From positions 1,144,001 through 1,208,000 of the forward strand of contig JAQISU010000109.1 in the NCBI GenBank assembly GCA_029339505.1: 64,000 bases of DNA. The letters run 5' to 3'. The notes beneath the pieces were generated by a model. That model ran no database searches, was not told the origin of the DNA, and was given only the letters and a program-made list of their open reading frames with translations. The DNA comes from Unio delphinus. Its lineage: Eukaryota > Mollusca > Bivalvia > Unionida > Unionidae. Each line of letters begins with the position of its first letter. Position 1 is the stretch's first letter. A program made the position numbers and the translations under genes. Shown here in pieces: positions 16,842-27,598 of the stretch.

Positions 16842-17513
16842 ATGTATAGAGATATGAATATAATTGATTTTTCAGCGACTAAAACAAGAGAACCAGTGAA
16901 GCATCATGCAGCGCTACCAAACTCTATCCGCGCAATTATAATCGGACCATCTGGATCCGGTAAAACGCAATTGTTGCTCAATTTAATAATGAGATGGATG
17001 AAGTGGGATAAGTTGTATTTAATTGCCCCTAGCGTAGACGACCAACGATGCTATGAAGTGCTAAAAGATTTTAATGAAAACGCTTCAGAGATTGCCGGCG
17101 AGGATGTTATTGAATTTATAACCGATATTGACGAGGCGCCATCAGTAGAAGACCTCGATGGAAGTATCAACAATTTAGTTGTATACGATGATGTCATGTT
17201 AGATAAACAAAAAAATCCTGCTAGAATATTTTCCCGAGGCAGGCATAAAAACACGGACGTGATCTATGTCACTCAACGATACACTCAGATTCCAAAAGTG
17301 ATTAGAGATAACTGTAATATGCTTGCTGTATTCAACGGCGTTGATACACATACGCTACGAAATATTTGGCAGACATGGTGTTCTGATATGGACTTCAATC
17401 AATTTAGAAATTTCTTTAGTCATGCTCAGTCTGCCCCCCACGGATTTGTAACAATAAATTTACATGACCCTCGAACACGATATCGTATCGGACTGGATCA
17501 AATATTCGGTTAA
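16842..17513 (+). CDS. A32/FtsK-HerA-type genome-packaging ATPase
   Basis: A 223-aa P-loop ATPase. Walker A is GPSGSGKT (residues 35-42), Walker B is NNLVVYDDVM (110-119, Asp116/117), and the family stretch IFSRGRHKNTDVIYVTQRYT with its sensor Gln/Arg follows. The length matches small Polinton packaging ATPases. It would pump the element's DNA into the capsid. Met1 (16842) and Met5 (16854) are both possible; Met5 leaves the conserved start of the domain intact. Residues 211-223 and the stop lie in the right TIR, so a silent copy of this 3' end exists in the left TIR. The frame is intact. Confidence 0.93.
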   Translation: MYRDMNIIDFSATKTREPVKHHAALPNSIRAIIIGPSGSGKTQLLLNLIMRWMKWDKLYLIAPSVDDQRCYEVLKDFNENASEIAGEDVIEFITDIDEAPSVEDLDGSINNLVVYDDVMLDKQKNPARIFSRGRHKNTDVIYVTQRYTQIPKVIRDNCNMLAVFNGVDTHTLRNIWQTWCSDMDFNQFRNFFSHAQSAPHGFVTINLHDPRTRYRIGLDQIFG

Positions 17514-17786
17514 CCCCAACTGAAAGTTCTAGCAGCAGAGAGGGTAGTGACAACGACGTTGTAGTCCCTTTTTCCCAAAAAATGTAATAGTTGAAAAGTT
17601 TTTGATTTCATTAATTTCATTGATTTTTTCATAATTTTTTTTTGGACCTAATCCATGATTCACACACACATTTGGGACCTGATGTCATTGACTTTTGGGC
17701 CTGATGTCATTGGTTTCATTGATTTTAAGCGTGATTTCAGTGAATACTTGTCTAAAAATGTTGTCCGGCTCACCCTCTCTGCTGCT
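17473..17786 (-). repeat. Right terminal inverted repeat of the Polinton
   Basis: Reverse complement of 2541-2854. It contains the last 13 codons and the stop of the ATPase gene (which ends at 17513), then about 270 bp of non-coding AT-rich sequence, and finishes ...CACCCTCTCTGCTGCT next to the tttgt target duplication. Confidence 0.95.
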
Positions 17787-18826
17787 TTTGTCAAGCCTAT
17801 GGGAGCATCCATTTTGTTATACCATGTGCTTAGATCATGTACAACTTCCACAAGTAAAGTACAATGTCAACCACATTATAGCAAAGTAGCATAGAGATAT
17901 TCCAACATTATCTTTATTGTGCATGTTACAAATGAAAGCAACTTCACATAACATACGTCACTCACTGAAAAGTACATAATAACTGGTGAACGTCCTCAAA
18001 AGACTACAGGACACATGGTACTAATTATATCGAAGAACTATGACCAAGTCTAATAATGAGTGAACAAATTATAATAGAGTATAAACGGGTTTCGTGGTCC
18101 ATAATTGGTTAATAATGAAAAGTAAAATTTTAGTAAAAATATCTTTTGAGAGCTTATCCTATATGTAATGTTTTTAAAATTTAGACAATATTCTATTGAT
18201 CCAATATGAGTATTTTTACAGGCTTCACTTAGGAGTACTCAAAATGAAAGTAGCACCTTATTAATTTGATACAGAATCAATAACATATGTTTCATGCACA
18301 TGTAGATATTATTAAAATATGACGTGGCTCATATGTTGTTATCGACACAGAAGCTTGCAGTAAGGATAGTTGTGCATGGAGAAATATAGGTCTGATCATT
18401 AGCACCCAGAAATGTTAAGTTATTGAATCTGGAATATGATTGAGTTTCCATATGTTCACTATAGGCTTTGAATTAGTACCGCGAGTCCCAGAGCGGAGAG
18501 CCTTATCTACGTCGACGTTAGATCGTCTTTAAACGCGAGTTTCAGCTTCTTTTTTTATTATAGATTTAACAATGTTAATTTCAAGATTTTTCGACATTTT
18601 TAATATAGCAGAAAAAACTAAAGCAAAGTAAATATTTTGAAAATGTCTGCAGTAATGCATTCTTAACGGAAAAGACCCATTTTGTTCAAGTCAATATAAC
18701 GGTACTTATTTCCTCCCTTTCATTTTATTGTCTCCCCTGAACTAATAACGCATACTAATATTTTTAAGAAAAAAAAAAAGTAATTTGTTCTAGATACAAG
18801 TTATAACTTATAACAATATTTATTTT
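17787..18826. other. Gene-free right flank of the Polinton
   Basis: Starts with the target duplication tttgt. 17985-18120 repeats the end of the duplicated unit (GACACA..TGGTAC..AATTATATCGAAGAACTATGAC). The remainder is AT-rich with nothing I can assign. Confidence 0.7.
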
Positions 18827-18957
18827 TTTTATTATATACACTAAATGTAGTGGATCAAGAAAATTTGTTTTCTTAGGATCGAAATTTTTTGTGTTCAAAT
18901 ATTATAAACACTTCTGTACATGAAGATATTGTTTTACATAATTGTCAGATAAGACAG

Positions 18958-18961
<4 letters not shown>

Positions 18962-19024
<63 letters not shown>
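18962..19024. repeat. (AT)n microsatellite
   Basis: Counterpart of 136-199 in the right duplication copy. Confidence 0.97.
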
Positions 19025-19026
<2 letters not shown>

Positions 19027-19182
19027 ATAGAACATAACTAATTTTAGTATACTTATAGTCACTTTAAATATTGTTAAGTATATGTTGTCGATAATTAAAT
19101 TCTTTGCTAAAAATACTTGTATGTAAATTTTACTAACCTCATTTTATGTCCAAATTTTATTACTCTTAAACGAAACTAACCA

Positions 19183-19933
19183 CAACATCAGTCACAACCC
19201 TAAGGGGAGGAAGTGCATCCTTCCCCTCCCCGAAGGAACTAAATGGACACCTTTATAATTTTGAACTAGTAATAGATATAAGCTTAGACTAACGTTATAT
19301 TACTTTTCTCTTTGATAAATCCAGTTACACATAATCCTTGAATCTCCGTATATCGCTATTTTTAATCCACGTCTGCCGGTCTTCACGGTGCCTCAGGCTG
19401 CAAGTGCTACCTTTCTCTCTCTTGTTTTTTTTTCTTTTTTTTTTTTTTTTTTTGCTCGGCTTCAATATTATAATTAAACAATAATTTCAATAATTTTTCA
19501 AATTGTATCCATTTATTGTATGTTTTTGCAAACAAAATGTGTATATCATTTTTGTATTCTAATACTATGTACTTTTGTGCGAATGTGAAGTGGTGTGCAT
19601 ATATATTCTTGCATTATAATTAATAGATAATTTCAATATTTTCCTACTCATATATCTTTATTATATGTTTCTACTATTATGTGTAAATATAAGTGTTTTT
19701 AAATGTCTGTATGTAGTGAGTGTGGTGAAAATGTGTGTATGAGTGACGGGTGCTGGTGGGGGTTTTGACTATCATTTGTATAATTTAATATGTAAATATT
19801 GAATAAAGATTTTATGAAAAATAAAAAAAAAAGGAACTAAATGGACACCGATATGGTGTCTATAAAAGCTGCACATATGTCTCTAGTAGACGGCTGCAGC
19901 TATAAAACAACCAGGTCAGTCAACATCAGTCAC
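19183..19933. repeat. Outer insertion flanked by 13-bp direct repeats
   Basis: CAACATCAGTCAC occurs at 19183-19195 and 19921-19933, while the left duplication copy has a single related site near 353-367. The stretch between includes the nested retro-insert plus about 147 bp of other sequence. It is either an insertion in this copy or a deletion by recombination between direct repeats in the other. Confidence 0.75.
19252..19830 (+). mobile_element. Retro-inserted sequence with poly(A) and 19-bp target duplication
   Basis: A 579-bp insert bounded by identical 19-mers AAGGAACTAAATGGACACC at 19233-19251 and 19831-19849. It ends ...AATAAAGATTTTATGAAAAATA10, a polyadenylation signal followed by an A-tail directly before the second 19-mer. 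That is the signature of LINE-driven target-primed insertion of a polyadenylated transcript. It contains a long T-run (~19425-19453) and no reading frame I recognise; it may be a 5'-truncated LINE 3' end or an mRNA 3' UTR. Confidence 0.85.
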
Positions 19934-20296
19934 CTGCTCGTCTGTTGTAAAAGCAAAAAGCAATGTGTACTGGGTTACACGTACAGACATTATTTAAAAA
20001 AAATTAGGAAATGATAGATATCAAAAGTGTTATGGAGATGTTATATGAAAATTTGCATAACGTATAAGGCTGTTTAGAAAAGCACATTTGCTAAGTGCCC
20101 AAACTTATAAAACCAAAAAACGGAAGCTTTTAAAAAAAAAAAATTGAAAGCCCATAATCACGGATTTTCATCTGGAAAATATAGTCTTTGAGGTACGTAC
20201 AAATAAAACGATATCACAAAAGGTAACGCGGAATGTGGCAGTCCATGAAACTTCTATTTTAGTTCATTCCAAAACGACTTTTATATTTGGGTGTCA

Positions 20297-20838
20297 TTAG
20301 TGCTCGATTGGTGAGACACTGGGCGGATCTATAACACTTGAGAGCGGCTGAGAGTATAGAATGAATAGAACAAGTCCAATAACAAACTCTTGTGGAACAC
20401 AACATATTCGATCAACTGGGCTGAAGTTTATTCCATAAGTAGGACTGGAACCACTGTATGGCTGTATTGTGAATGTCAAATATATGCTGGAGACGGGAAA
20501 GTAATATATCATGGTCTATTGTGTCAAATGCTGCAGACAAATCAAGGAGGGTGAAGACTATAATCTTTCCACTTCCAAAGCAGAGAGAATGTCATTAACT
20601 ACTTTCAGAAGTGTAGTTTCAGTACTGTGGCTAAGCAATATACAGAATGTACATTGCTAAGAAGACTGTTTGAATTCAAAAAGTTACAAGTTCGGTTAAA
20701 ACAACTGTTTCTAAGATTGTTTGTATGAACCGAAGATTAGAAACTGGGCGGTAGTTCTTTAAATCGTTTTAGTCTAGTGTTGGTTTCTTCAGCCAAGGCT
20801 TTACGATGGCAGTTTTGAAAATTGATTGGAATTCCCCG

Positions 20839-20904
<66 letters not shown>

Positions 20905-21690
20905 ATAACATCAGTTAGTAAAGGCAATATTGGATCTAAAAGCACGCAAGCATCAGTGATGTTGGAATTAGATCAAGTTCACATGACTTTGGTGCACTCT
21001 TCATTACGAGTTGATAGCTGTTGCTAAAATTCTGTATCGTAACTGTATGGTGACAACGAGTCAATTGAAAGTGTGCTGTCAAGTGTATCTCTAATGGTTT
21101 GTACTTTGTCACCTGAGATATTTGCAATTAGGTCCGGAAGGTCTACTGGAGAGAAGGTAGTTGGATGTGGTGTACATTTCTTCCTTGACATTAGTTTGTT
21201 TGTTATTTAGAAAAGCTCTATGCAACTTGAATTCTCCATGATCTTGGTATTGTAGCGGGATAATTTGGCTAAATGAACTATATTTGTGACGTTATTCTTA
21301 GCGCCTTCATATATTTGTTTATGAATAGTGAGTCTGGTGGAAAGCCAAAGCCTCTCTACTTTACGGCGATGTATTTTTATCAATGCGAAGCTGGTCCCTA
21401 ACACTGCTATACCAAGGAGAACACTGTTTTTATCGATACTGTGCACTTGGTGACTGGGGCATATTTTTCCAGCAATGAAGGCAGGCAGTTATCGAGTTGT
21501 TCTGCTGTATGAGGTAAGCAAGTTGTTAGGTTTTCTTGGCTGTTACACATTAGTTTGGTTCTATTTATTATACGGAGGTTTCTCTTAGTAGCAAATAAAG
21601 GTGGAGGGTTAGGGACTGATTCGCCGAGATGGCATATAATACAGACGTGATCTGATGCAAGTTTGTGGGATACAAAGGTGAATTGCATTA
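20297..21690 (-). pseudogene. Broken LINE ORF2, copy 2
   Basis: Same frames, breaks and (GA)n tract (20842-20901) as at 785-2180, with only a few substitutions. The two therefore became separate by duplication of the locus after the LINE had decayed. Confidence 0.7.
20842..20901. repeat. (GA)n microsatellite
   Basis: Counterpart of 1331-1389. Confidence 0.97.
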
Positions 21691-22257
21691 TATTATCATC
21701 AGGTCAATGAAGAAACCAGTCTAAAATGTGACCAAGTTATAGGACACACGGTACGAATTATATCGAAGAACTATGACCTAGTCTAAAAATGGGTGAACAA
21801 ATTATAGAGTATATACGGGTTTGGTGATCCATAATTGGTTCATAATATACAGCTTGGGCTCACTTAAGTCATTTTCACTTCCTGGACTTCAGATGTAAAT
21901 TGTAGAAAAAAGATCCGAGAACTTTATTTACTTTTCAGATATTTTGTAATTTGGATTTAGACTTGATAAGGCCCTAAGCTATTTGAGATATGGGGCCCTT
22001 TATAAGTCCAGATATTATATGTCAGTGCCAAATATGATTTTCGGATACCTAGAGGGTTAAACTGAAATACAATTAAGAAGTATATAGATAGTGAAATAAT
22101 AAATCTTTAACTTAAAAATTTTTTTATTCATAACAAACTTAAAAATGCAAACTCTGGTAAAAGGAAACAAAAGTTCTTTTAAAAGGCACAATTTACAAGG
22201 GCTTATTATCTAATCTCTTGAAACATGTTATAAGGATTAAGGAATTATATTAAACTA

Positions 22258-23870
22258 AAATATTTTCTTTCTTGCCTTTGCCAGAGCAAAGTCACTGATG
22301 ACATCTTCAAATGATAAACTGCGTAGTTTGACACTTTCTTTGCACATGAGACTGAGGGAACATAATTTATCTTGAGTCATTGTTGTTCTAAATTCATTTT
22401 TTGTTCTCTTCAGCTGAGAAAAAGATCTTTCTCCAGATCACTTTGCAACCATCATACTAAGAAACAATCTGAAAATTGCTTCTACATTAGGGAATGCTGA
22501 TTGGACACGATCGTTAAATATTACCCTATACAGATCCTGATGTGTCAGACTATCATGTTCCACTGAACCATAGGCTTGACTATGTGTAACACATTGATGA
22601 AAATGCTTGACTTCTCCTACAAGATTCATGTCCACATCTTCAGGATATGTTTGGCATAAAGCACTAACCCCTTCACGAATCTCTTCTTCTGTAGCTTCTA
22701 ATTTTGTTAAGAATGAAAACTTTTTTGCAGCATCATTGTATACTGAGGCCCTCTGTGCCAGACATGACTCTAATGCATCCATCACAGGAATAAATGTTTT
22801 GATTCTGAACTTGTCTTTTGGCTCAAGGTACTCTAAAGCATCATCTTCATCATCATTGATATGCCTTCTTCTATATCTGTTTTTCTTGTAATCAACATCA
22901 GGCAATTTTTCCTTTGCTATTTCTTCAAAATGATCGAACATATCCCTGGAAACTTTAACAAAATCCGAAAGTGAAGCATACAATTTCCTACATACATCTA
23001 GACTAATTTGGGTGGTCTTGCAGTGATTGACTAGTCTTGTGAAATTCATCCAGCAAGTAACTCCACAAATATAACATTACCATAAATTCAAACTCCTCCA
23101 TTTTATTCAAAATGTTTATGGCTTGATTTCTTGTTTCGCCTTTCTCTGTAGTATCAATATGTAGCTGATGCAATGCAGAAATTATTCCATCATAACTATC
23201 AAGTATTGCACTTGTGGCCATTGAATGTGCTTCCCATCTAGTCTTTGACAAAGACTTTGGAACTTTTGAATCATCTTTGAAGAATGACAACAGTACTGCC
23301 CATCTATGTGTAGATGATGAAAAGAAATTATGTATTTCTTGAACAATTCCAACAAAGTTTACTGCATCTAAACAACAGTCGACTGATGCTCTACCAACAA
23401 GATTCAGGGAATGACCAGCACATGGAATATACATAGCATACTTGTTAATCTTCAATATTATTTCTTGCATACCCTTGTATTTGCCAGACATATTGGCAGC
23501 ATTATCATATGACTGGCCTCGACACTTACTAAAATCTATTTTGCACTCATTTGTAAGGTAGTTGTGCACCATCTTAGCCATACTTTCCCCTGTGTGGCTA
23601 CCCATCTCTAGGAAAGCTAGAAAACGTTCAATAGGGAGCCCATCATCTGGTGTAACATACCTCACAATAACAATGAGCTGATGAATATGGGACCGGTCTG
23701 GAGTGGAATCTACAGAAAAACTGAAGTACCCTGCAGTTCTTAAATCATCCAAGATTGAGTCTCTTACTTTATGTGCCATAATTTGAATAAATTCATCACA
23801 TATTGTTTTAGAAAGATAAGATGTGACACCTGATCCTTTATTCCCAATTTTTTTATATGGCTTGCTTAAG
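22258..23870 (-). pseudogene. hAT-type transposase relic (ZMYM1-like)
   Basis: On the minus strand, an open frame running from about 23870 to 23003 (first internal Met at 23779) holds the DDE-fold start of a hAT transposase: GYFSFSVDSTPDRSHIHQL (first Asp), MGSHTGESMAKMV, CRGQSYDNAANMSGKYKGMQ, CAGHSLNLVGRASVDCC and SLSKTRWEAHS. A frame change near 23003-23049 leads to 203 codons (PDVDYKKNRYRRRH..., then LYRVIFNDRVQSAFPNVEAI). A stop at 22438-22440 is followed in the same frame by the C-terminal hAT dimerisation stretch (SGERSFSQLKRTKNEFR), ending at ~22258. It resembles the zinc-finger MYM-type 1 family. Two breaks and the absence of introns or neighbours argue for a dead transposon. I did not find its terminal repeats. 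Confidence 0.8.
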
Positions 23871-23879
23871 TATATATGA

Positions 23880-24368
23880 CAATTCCTAAGCTATAGCTTG
23901 TGTAGCTTATACTTAAATCCTGCACTGTATATACCTATACACTTCATAGCATCCCAACTTTCTAAACAACAACGGAAAACTTAGCAACAGCCAGAAATGT
24001 GTTATGTTAAACATGCTCTATTATAATTTTGTTAAGGATCTCCGTTGTGCTTCAGCTGAGTATACCTGTGGGGTACTCAAAATCGGAAATGATGAAAGAA
24101 AACAGTTTCTTTCTAATAAATTTTAACTATTTATTGTTAATTTCATATAACATCCATATATTAAATGTGATAATACCTCATTGCTATGCGGCGTTTTATG
24201 TTGTTATTTTTCTTTGCTCACGCGTATGAACTGTGTACTTCGGACGCAACGGTCACACCACAGCCCTCGTTAGCTTATTTGTATTCATGCATCACATGTA
24301 AACATTGCAAGGTGCACACTTTTAAAGAGATATTTTTACTTTAAAGGATAATATTGGGTGAGTAAAAA
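23880..24368. other. Gene-free AT-rich stretch
   Basis: Nothing recognised between the hAT relic and the palindrome. Confidence 0.5.
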
Positions 24369-24519
24369 AATCTATGTTGGGGTTTGGACCGAGACAATGA
24401 AATCCCAGCCGCGGGGTTACATTATATGTCTCCCCACTCAGACAAGCCTCGTGGGGAGACAAATAATATAACCCCTAGGCTGGGATTTCATTGTCTCGGT
24501 CCAAACCCCAACATAGATT
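24369..24519. repeat. 151-bp palindrome (long hairpin)
   Basis: aatctatgttggggtttgg at the left returns as its exact complement at the right. The outer ~42 bases of each arm (to ...GAAATCCCAGCC) match perfectly, the inner ~25 (ending GTCTCCCC) match with a few changes, and the loop is about 17 nt. It could be a foldback/MITE element or a hairpin RNA source. No clear target duplication was seen. Confidence 0.88.
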
Positions 24520-24539
24520 CTATATGCACCATCTATAAT

Positions 24540-25800
24540 GATATGACTACACTAAAGAAAAACAAATGACAAAACCAATGAAATTGGAAAACATAAAAAC
24601 ATGCTGAAAATATAAGATACAAAACATTATTTGGTCTCTAAGTTTGTTCCTGCATTCGAAAAAGGTGAGTTTTAAGAGTACTCTTAAAAGGGACTACTGT
24701 GACTTAGTGTCAAATTTCAATGGGCAATTCGTTCCACATTACCTGGTATGCAAAAGAACATTGTCCATATGACTTCGTTTTCATAGTAGGAACAATATAG
24801 TATACGATTGTCTGAAGAAGAGCGTAAGTATCTTGCTGATGTATACACATGGGTGAGGCCGGAAAGATATGTTGGACTGGAGTCTGTCAGTGAAACATAG
24901 CACAGAGAACAAATTTTGTGTTTGATTCTGTATTGAATTGATAGACAGTGTAGGGTACAAAGAGTCGTGAGGTGTGATCTGATCGAGATACTCTAAAGAA
25001 GATCCGAACAGCTGTGTTTTGAATTTTTTGAAGTTTCAAGAGTAAATATTGTGACTAACCAGACAGAATTGAGTTACAATAGTCCAGTCTTGAAAGTACT
25101 AATGAACACACAAGTGTTTAAATGGCATCAACTGAAAGATATATACGAATTGAACTGATGCGTCTCAGTTCAAGATATGCAGCTTTGCATATGTTCATGA
25201 CATATTGGTTCAATGTGAGAGTACGTCTAGAGTAACACCTAGGTTTCGTACTGACTATGAGAATTTAATGTTGGTGTTGCTGATATTTATTGTCTGAGGT
25301 AAAGGATGTGAATGAGAAAGTCTTTGTGTTGTGATCAGAATAGCCTCCGTTTTATTAGCATTCATCTGCAGCTTGTTACATGTCATCCCTGATTTCACAT
25401 CAGAAATGCACCTTTCTATTTCTCGGATGATAGCATCAACTTCAGTTGGATGGCTAGACTTGTATATTTGGGTGTCATCAGCGTACAACTGGTGAGACTC
25501 TGGGTGATGATCTATAACACTTAAGAGCGGCTGAGTGTATAGAATGAATTGAATAGGTCCAAGAATAGGCCCCTGTGGAACACCACAACATAGATCAACT
25601 GGGCTGGAATCTATTCCATTTGCAGATACAATTTGTGTCCTGTTGACTAAGTAGGACTTGAACCACTATAAGGCTATATTTTGAATGCCAAATACATGTT
25701 GCAGACGGTCAATTAATATATCATGGTCTATTGTGTCAAATGGTGCAGACAAATCAAATGTTGACTGACAAAAATGTACATTGCCAAATTTTTTACAGCT
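24540..25800 (-). pseudogene. LINE (CR1/L2-like) 3' part with YADD reverse-transcriptase box
   Basis: The minus strand carries an RT fragment: a decayed FILYTQPL-type stretch near 25530, YADDTQIYKSSHPTEVDAII (25430-25487; catalytic YADD), DVKSGMTCNKLQMNANKTEA, then the thumb and C-terminal region down to ~24690. FDTIDHDILI-like sequence near 25735 is shared with the relics at 785-2180 and 20297-21690, so all three belong to one family. Many stops and shifts make it non-functional. Confidence 0.75.
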
Positions 25801-26774
25801 TGAAGATCAATAATTTGGGGAGATACCCCATTCTAGGCACGTTTACAATGTGTTTCTTATAGCCATGCGCGAAAGCTTCACACCACAAAGGAATATAACT
25901 GAAGTGCCCATCACCGCACAAGGACTTGCCAACCAAAGCAGTTCAGTGTGTACAGATTATTCATGATCAGAAGCCACGTGCATCCACGGAGGGGGGGGGG
26001 ATGGGCGGGAGTTGCACCTCACTTTACGCTTGGATGTTGTAATCGATTCTACAACATCCTTTTAGTTGTAAGCCTGTAATAAGATTTCAGCAACCCACCA
26101 AAATATAAAACAACCCAAATCTGACGGTGTGAGGTGTCTCACCCTGTGACCAAACTGAGTCCACTTTACTCATCCCTTTTGATTTTGGCTTTAACCTCAT
26201 AACTACCCATCTCGTGGAAACAATACGTGTCAGTGACTGAATTCCTGAGAAAACTAGTTTCAGTGAAAGGACAGTACCCTAATGATTTCATTTGATGTAA
26301 ATTGTACATACATTGTACAGTACCTTAATGATTTCATTTGATGGAAATTGTACATACGTCCAATGTACAGCGTATAATGCGAGTGAGAATTTAATCGAAA
26401 GTAGTGCAGGCTATGTTCGGACACGACGAACTTCTGAGAACATATCAATGTTTTTGGTATTGATATAAAAGACGTTGATCCGACGCCGGAAGTCAGGAGG
26501 TGAAATAAATATTGAAATACATATCTGAAACAGGAACAGCAAAAGAATGCTTTCACCAATCTAATATACTTTGCGGAAATGTGGCAACATAATCATGGCT
26601 GATAGAAATGTTGTGTAAATACTTTAACCATAACAAACACTAAAACAAAAACAAGCAAAAACAATAGCCAGAAGAAGAACAAAAATTGCCAGGATATCCA
26701 CAGCAAATCATACGGACAAGTTTATTGTTTGCTTCCATCACCTGATGAGGCCCATGGAATAGTTATTATTGGTG

Positions 26775-26830
<56 letters not shown>

Positions 26831-27552
26831 TAATAATAATGGTGGGCTCCATTATTAAATGTTGTGCATTAGTGCATGTTTGACATGACCTTGTTAATAA
26901 GCATGTTCATGTGGTTCTTGACTGAGGGTAAAGTTCTAAAAGCTCACTGCAGACAGGATTGCATTGCCTATTTAAGAATCGGATCAGGTATATGAAAGTA
27001 AGATTTGTGAGCTGATCCGTGCACAACTAGGTAATAATCAAGTTTCGATTTTCTTACAAGCTAATCAGTGCGCAGTAGAGTCGATGTAAACTTTCGATTT
27101 TACCTGCGAGCTAACTCATGCACTGTCAGGTAATAATCAAGTTTCAGTCTTTTTAAAAACCTTTATGAACATAACCAGTTTATGACTTTCCGGTCTGCTC
27201 TCCAATCTGTGTTTGCCACACCTTGTATTAAATATAATGTCTTCTGAATTTTTTCTTTGTGATATGTAATATGGGGATGGAAAGTTTAGAACAAACTCAA
27301 AGACCTGCAGATTTATTCTCCTCCACAACAGCGATAAGAGAACCGTTTAGATAGAAGTTAGTGCATACAGACAGATTCAAATTGAAACTTGTTCAAGCCT
27401 TTGTCATGTTACTATAGTCTCTTAAAGTATATTAGAAGTTGACGTTTAGAGCTGTGGATACATTTCGACATCTAGCAGATCAGCCATCTTAAAGTGCATA
27501 TAATTTTTGGCTAAATTTGAGTTGGTCGCTCAGATAGCTAAAATGTGTCCTC

Positions 27553-27598
<46 letters not shown>

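Larger units (their letters stand above)
2541..17786. mobile_element. Complete Polinton/Maverick (adintovirus-like) element
   Basis: A 15,246-bp unit bounded by 314-bp inverted repeats and flanked by the direct repeat tttgt (2536-2540 and 17787-17791). Its ends read 5'-AG...CT-3', as in Polintons. Inside are the diagnostic Polinton genes: DDE integrase, family-B DNA polymerase, A32/FtsK-type ATPase, adenain-like cysteine protease and double-jelly-roll major capsid protein, with penton-like and minor capsid candidates. Polintons usually duplicate 6 bp; here 5 bp match exactly, and a sixth outer base differs (a versus t) if the element is taken one base shorter on the right. Five coding breaks (one nonsense codon, four frame changes) suggest that this copy is no longer autonomous, unless recoding or sequence error explains them. 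Host flanks are repetitive DNA. Confidence 0.95.
18827..21950. repeat. Right copy of the locus duplication
   Basis: Matches 1-2440 in order and orientation, longer by an extra segment of about 740 bp (19196-19933). A third partial match to the end of the unit (around 2226-2335 and 21740-21850) lies at 17985-18120, so the locus looks like a tandem array with a period of about 3.75 kb on the right side. Confidence 0.88.

Noticed and set aside
17655..17894. Short frames crossing the right end of the element
   Set aside because: They run through the TIR into host flank and match nothing; chance open frames.
22258..23870. Functional host ZMYM1-like gene
   Set aside because: A frame change and an in-frame stop interrupt it, and there are no introns or splice signals that would bypass them.
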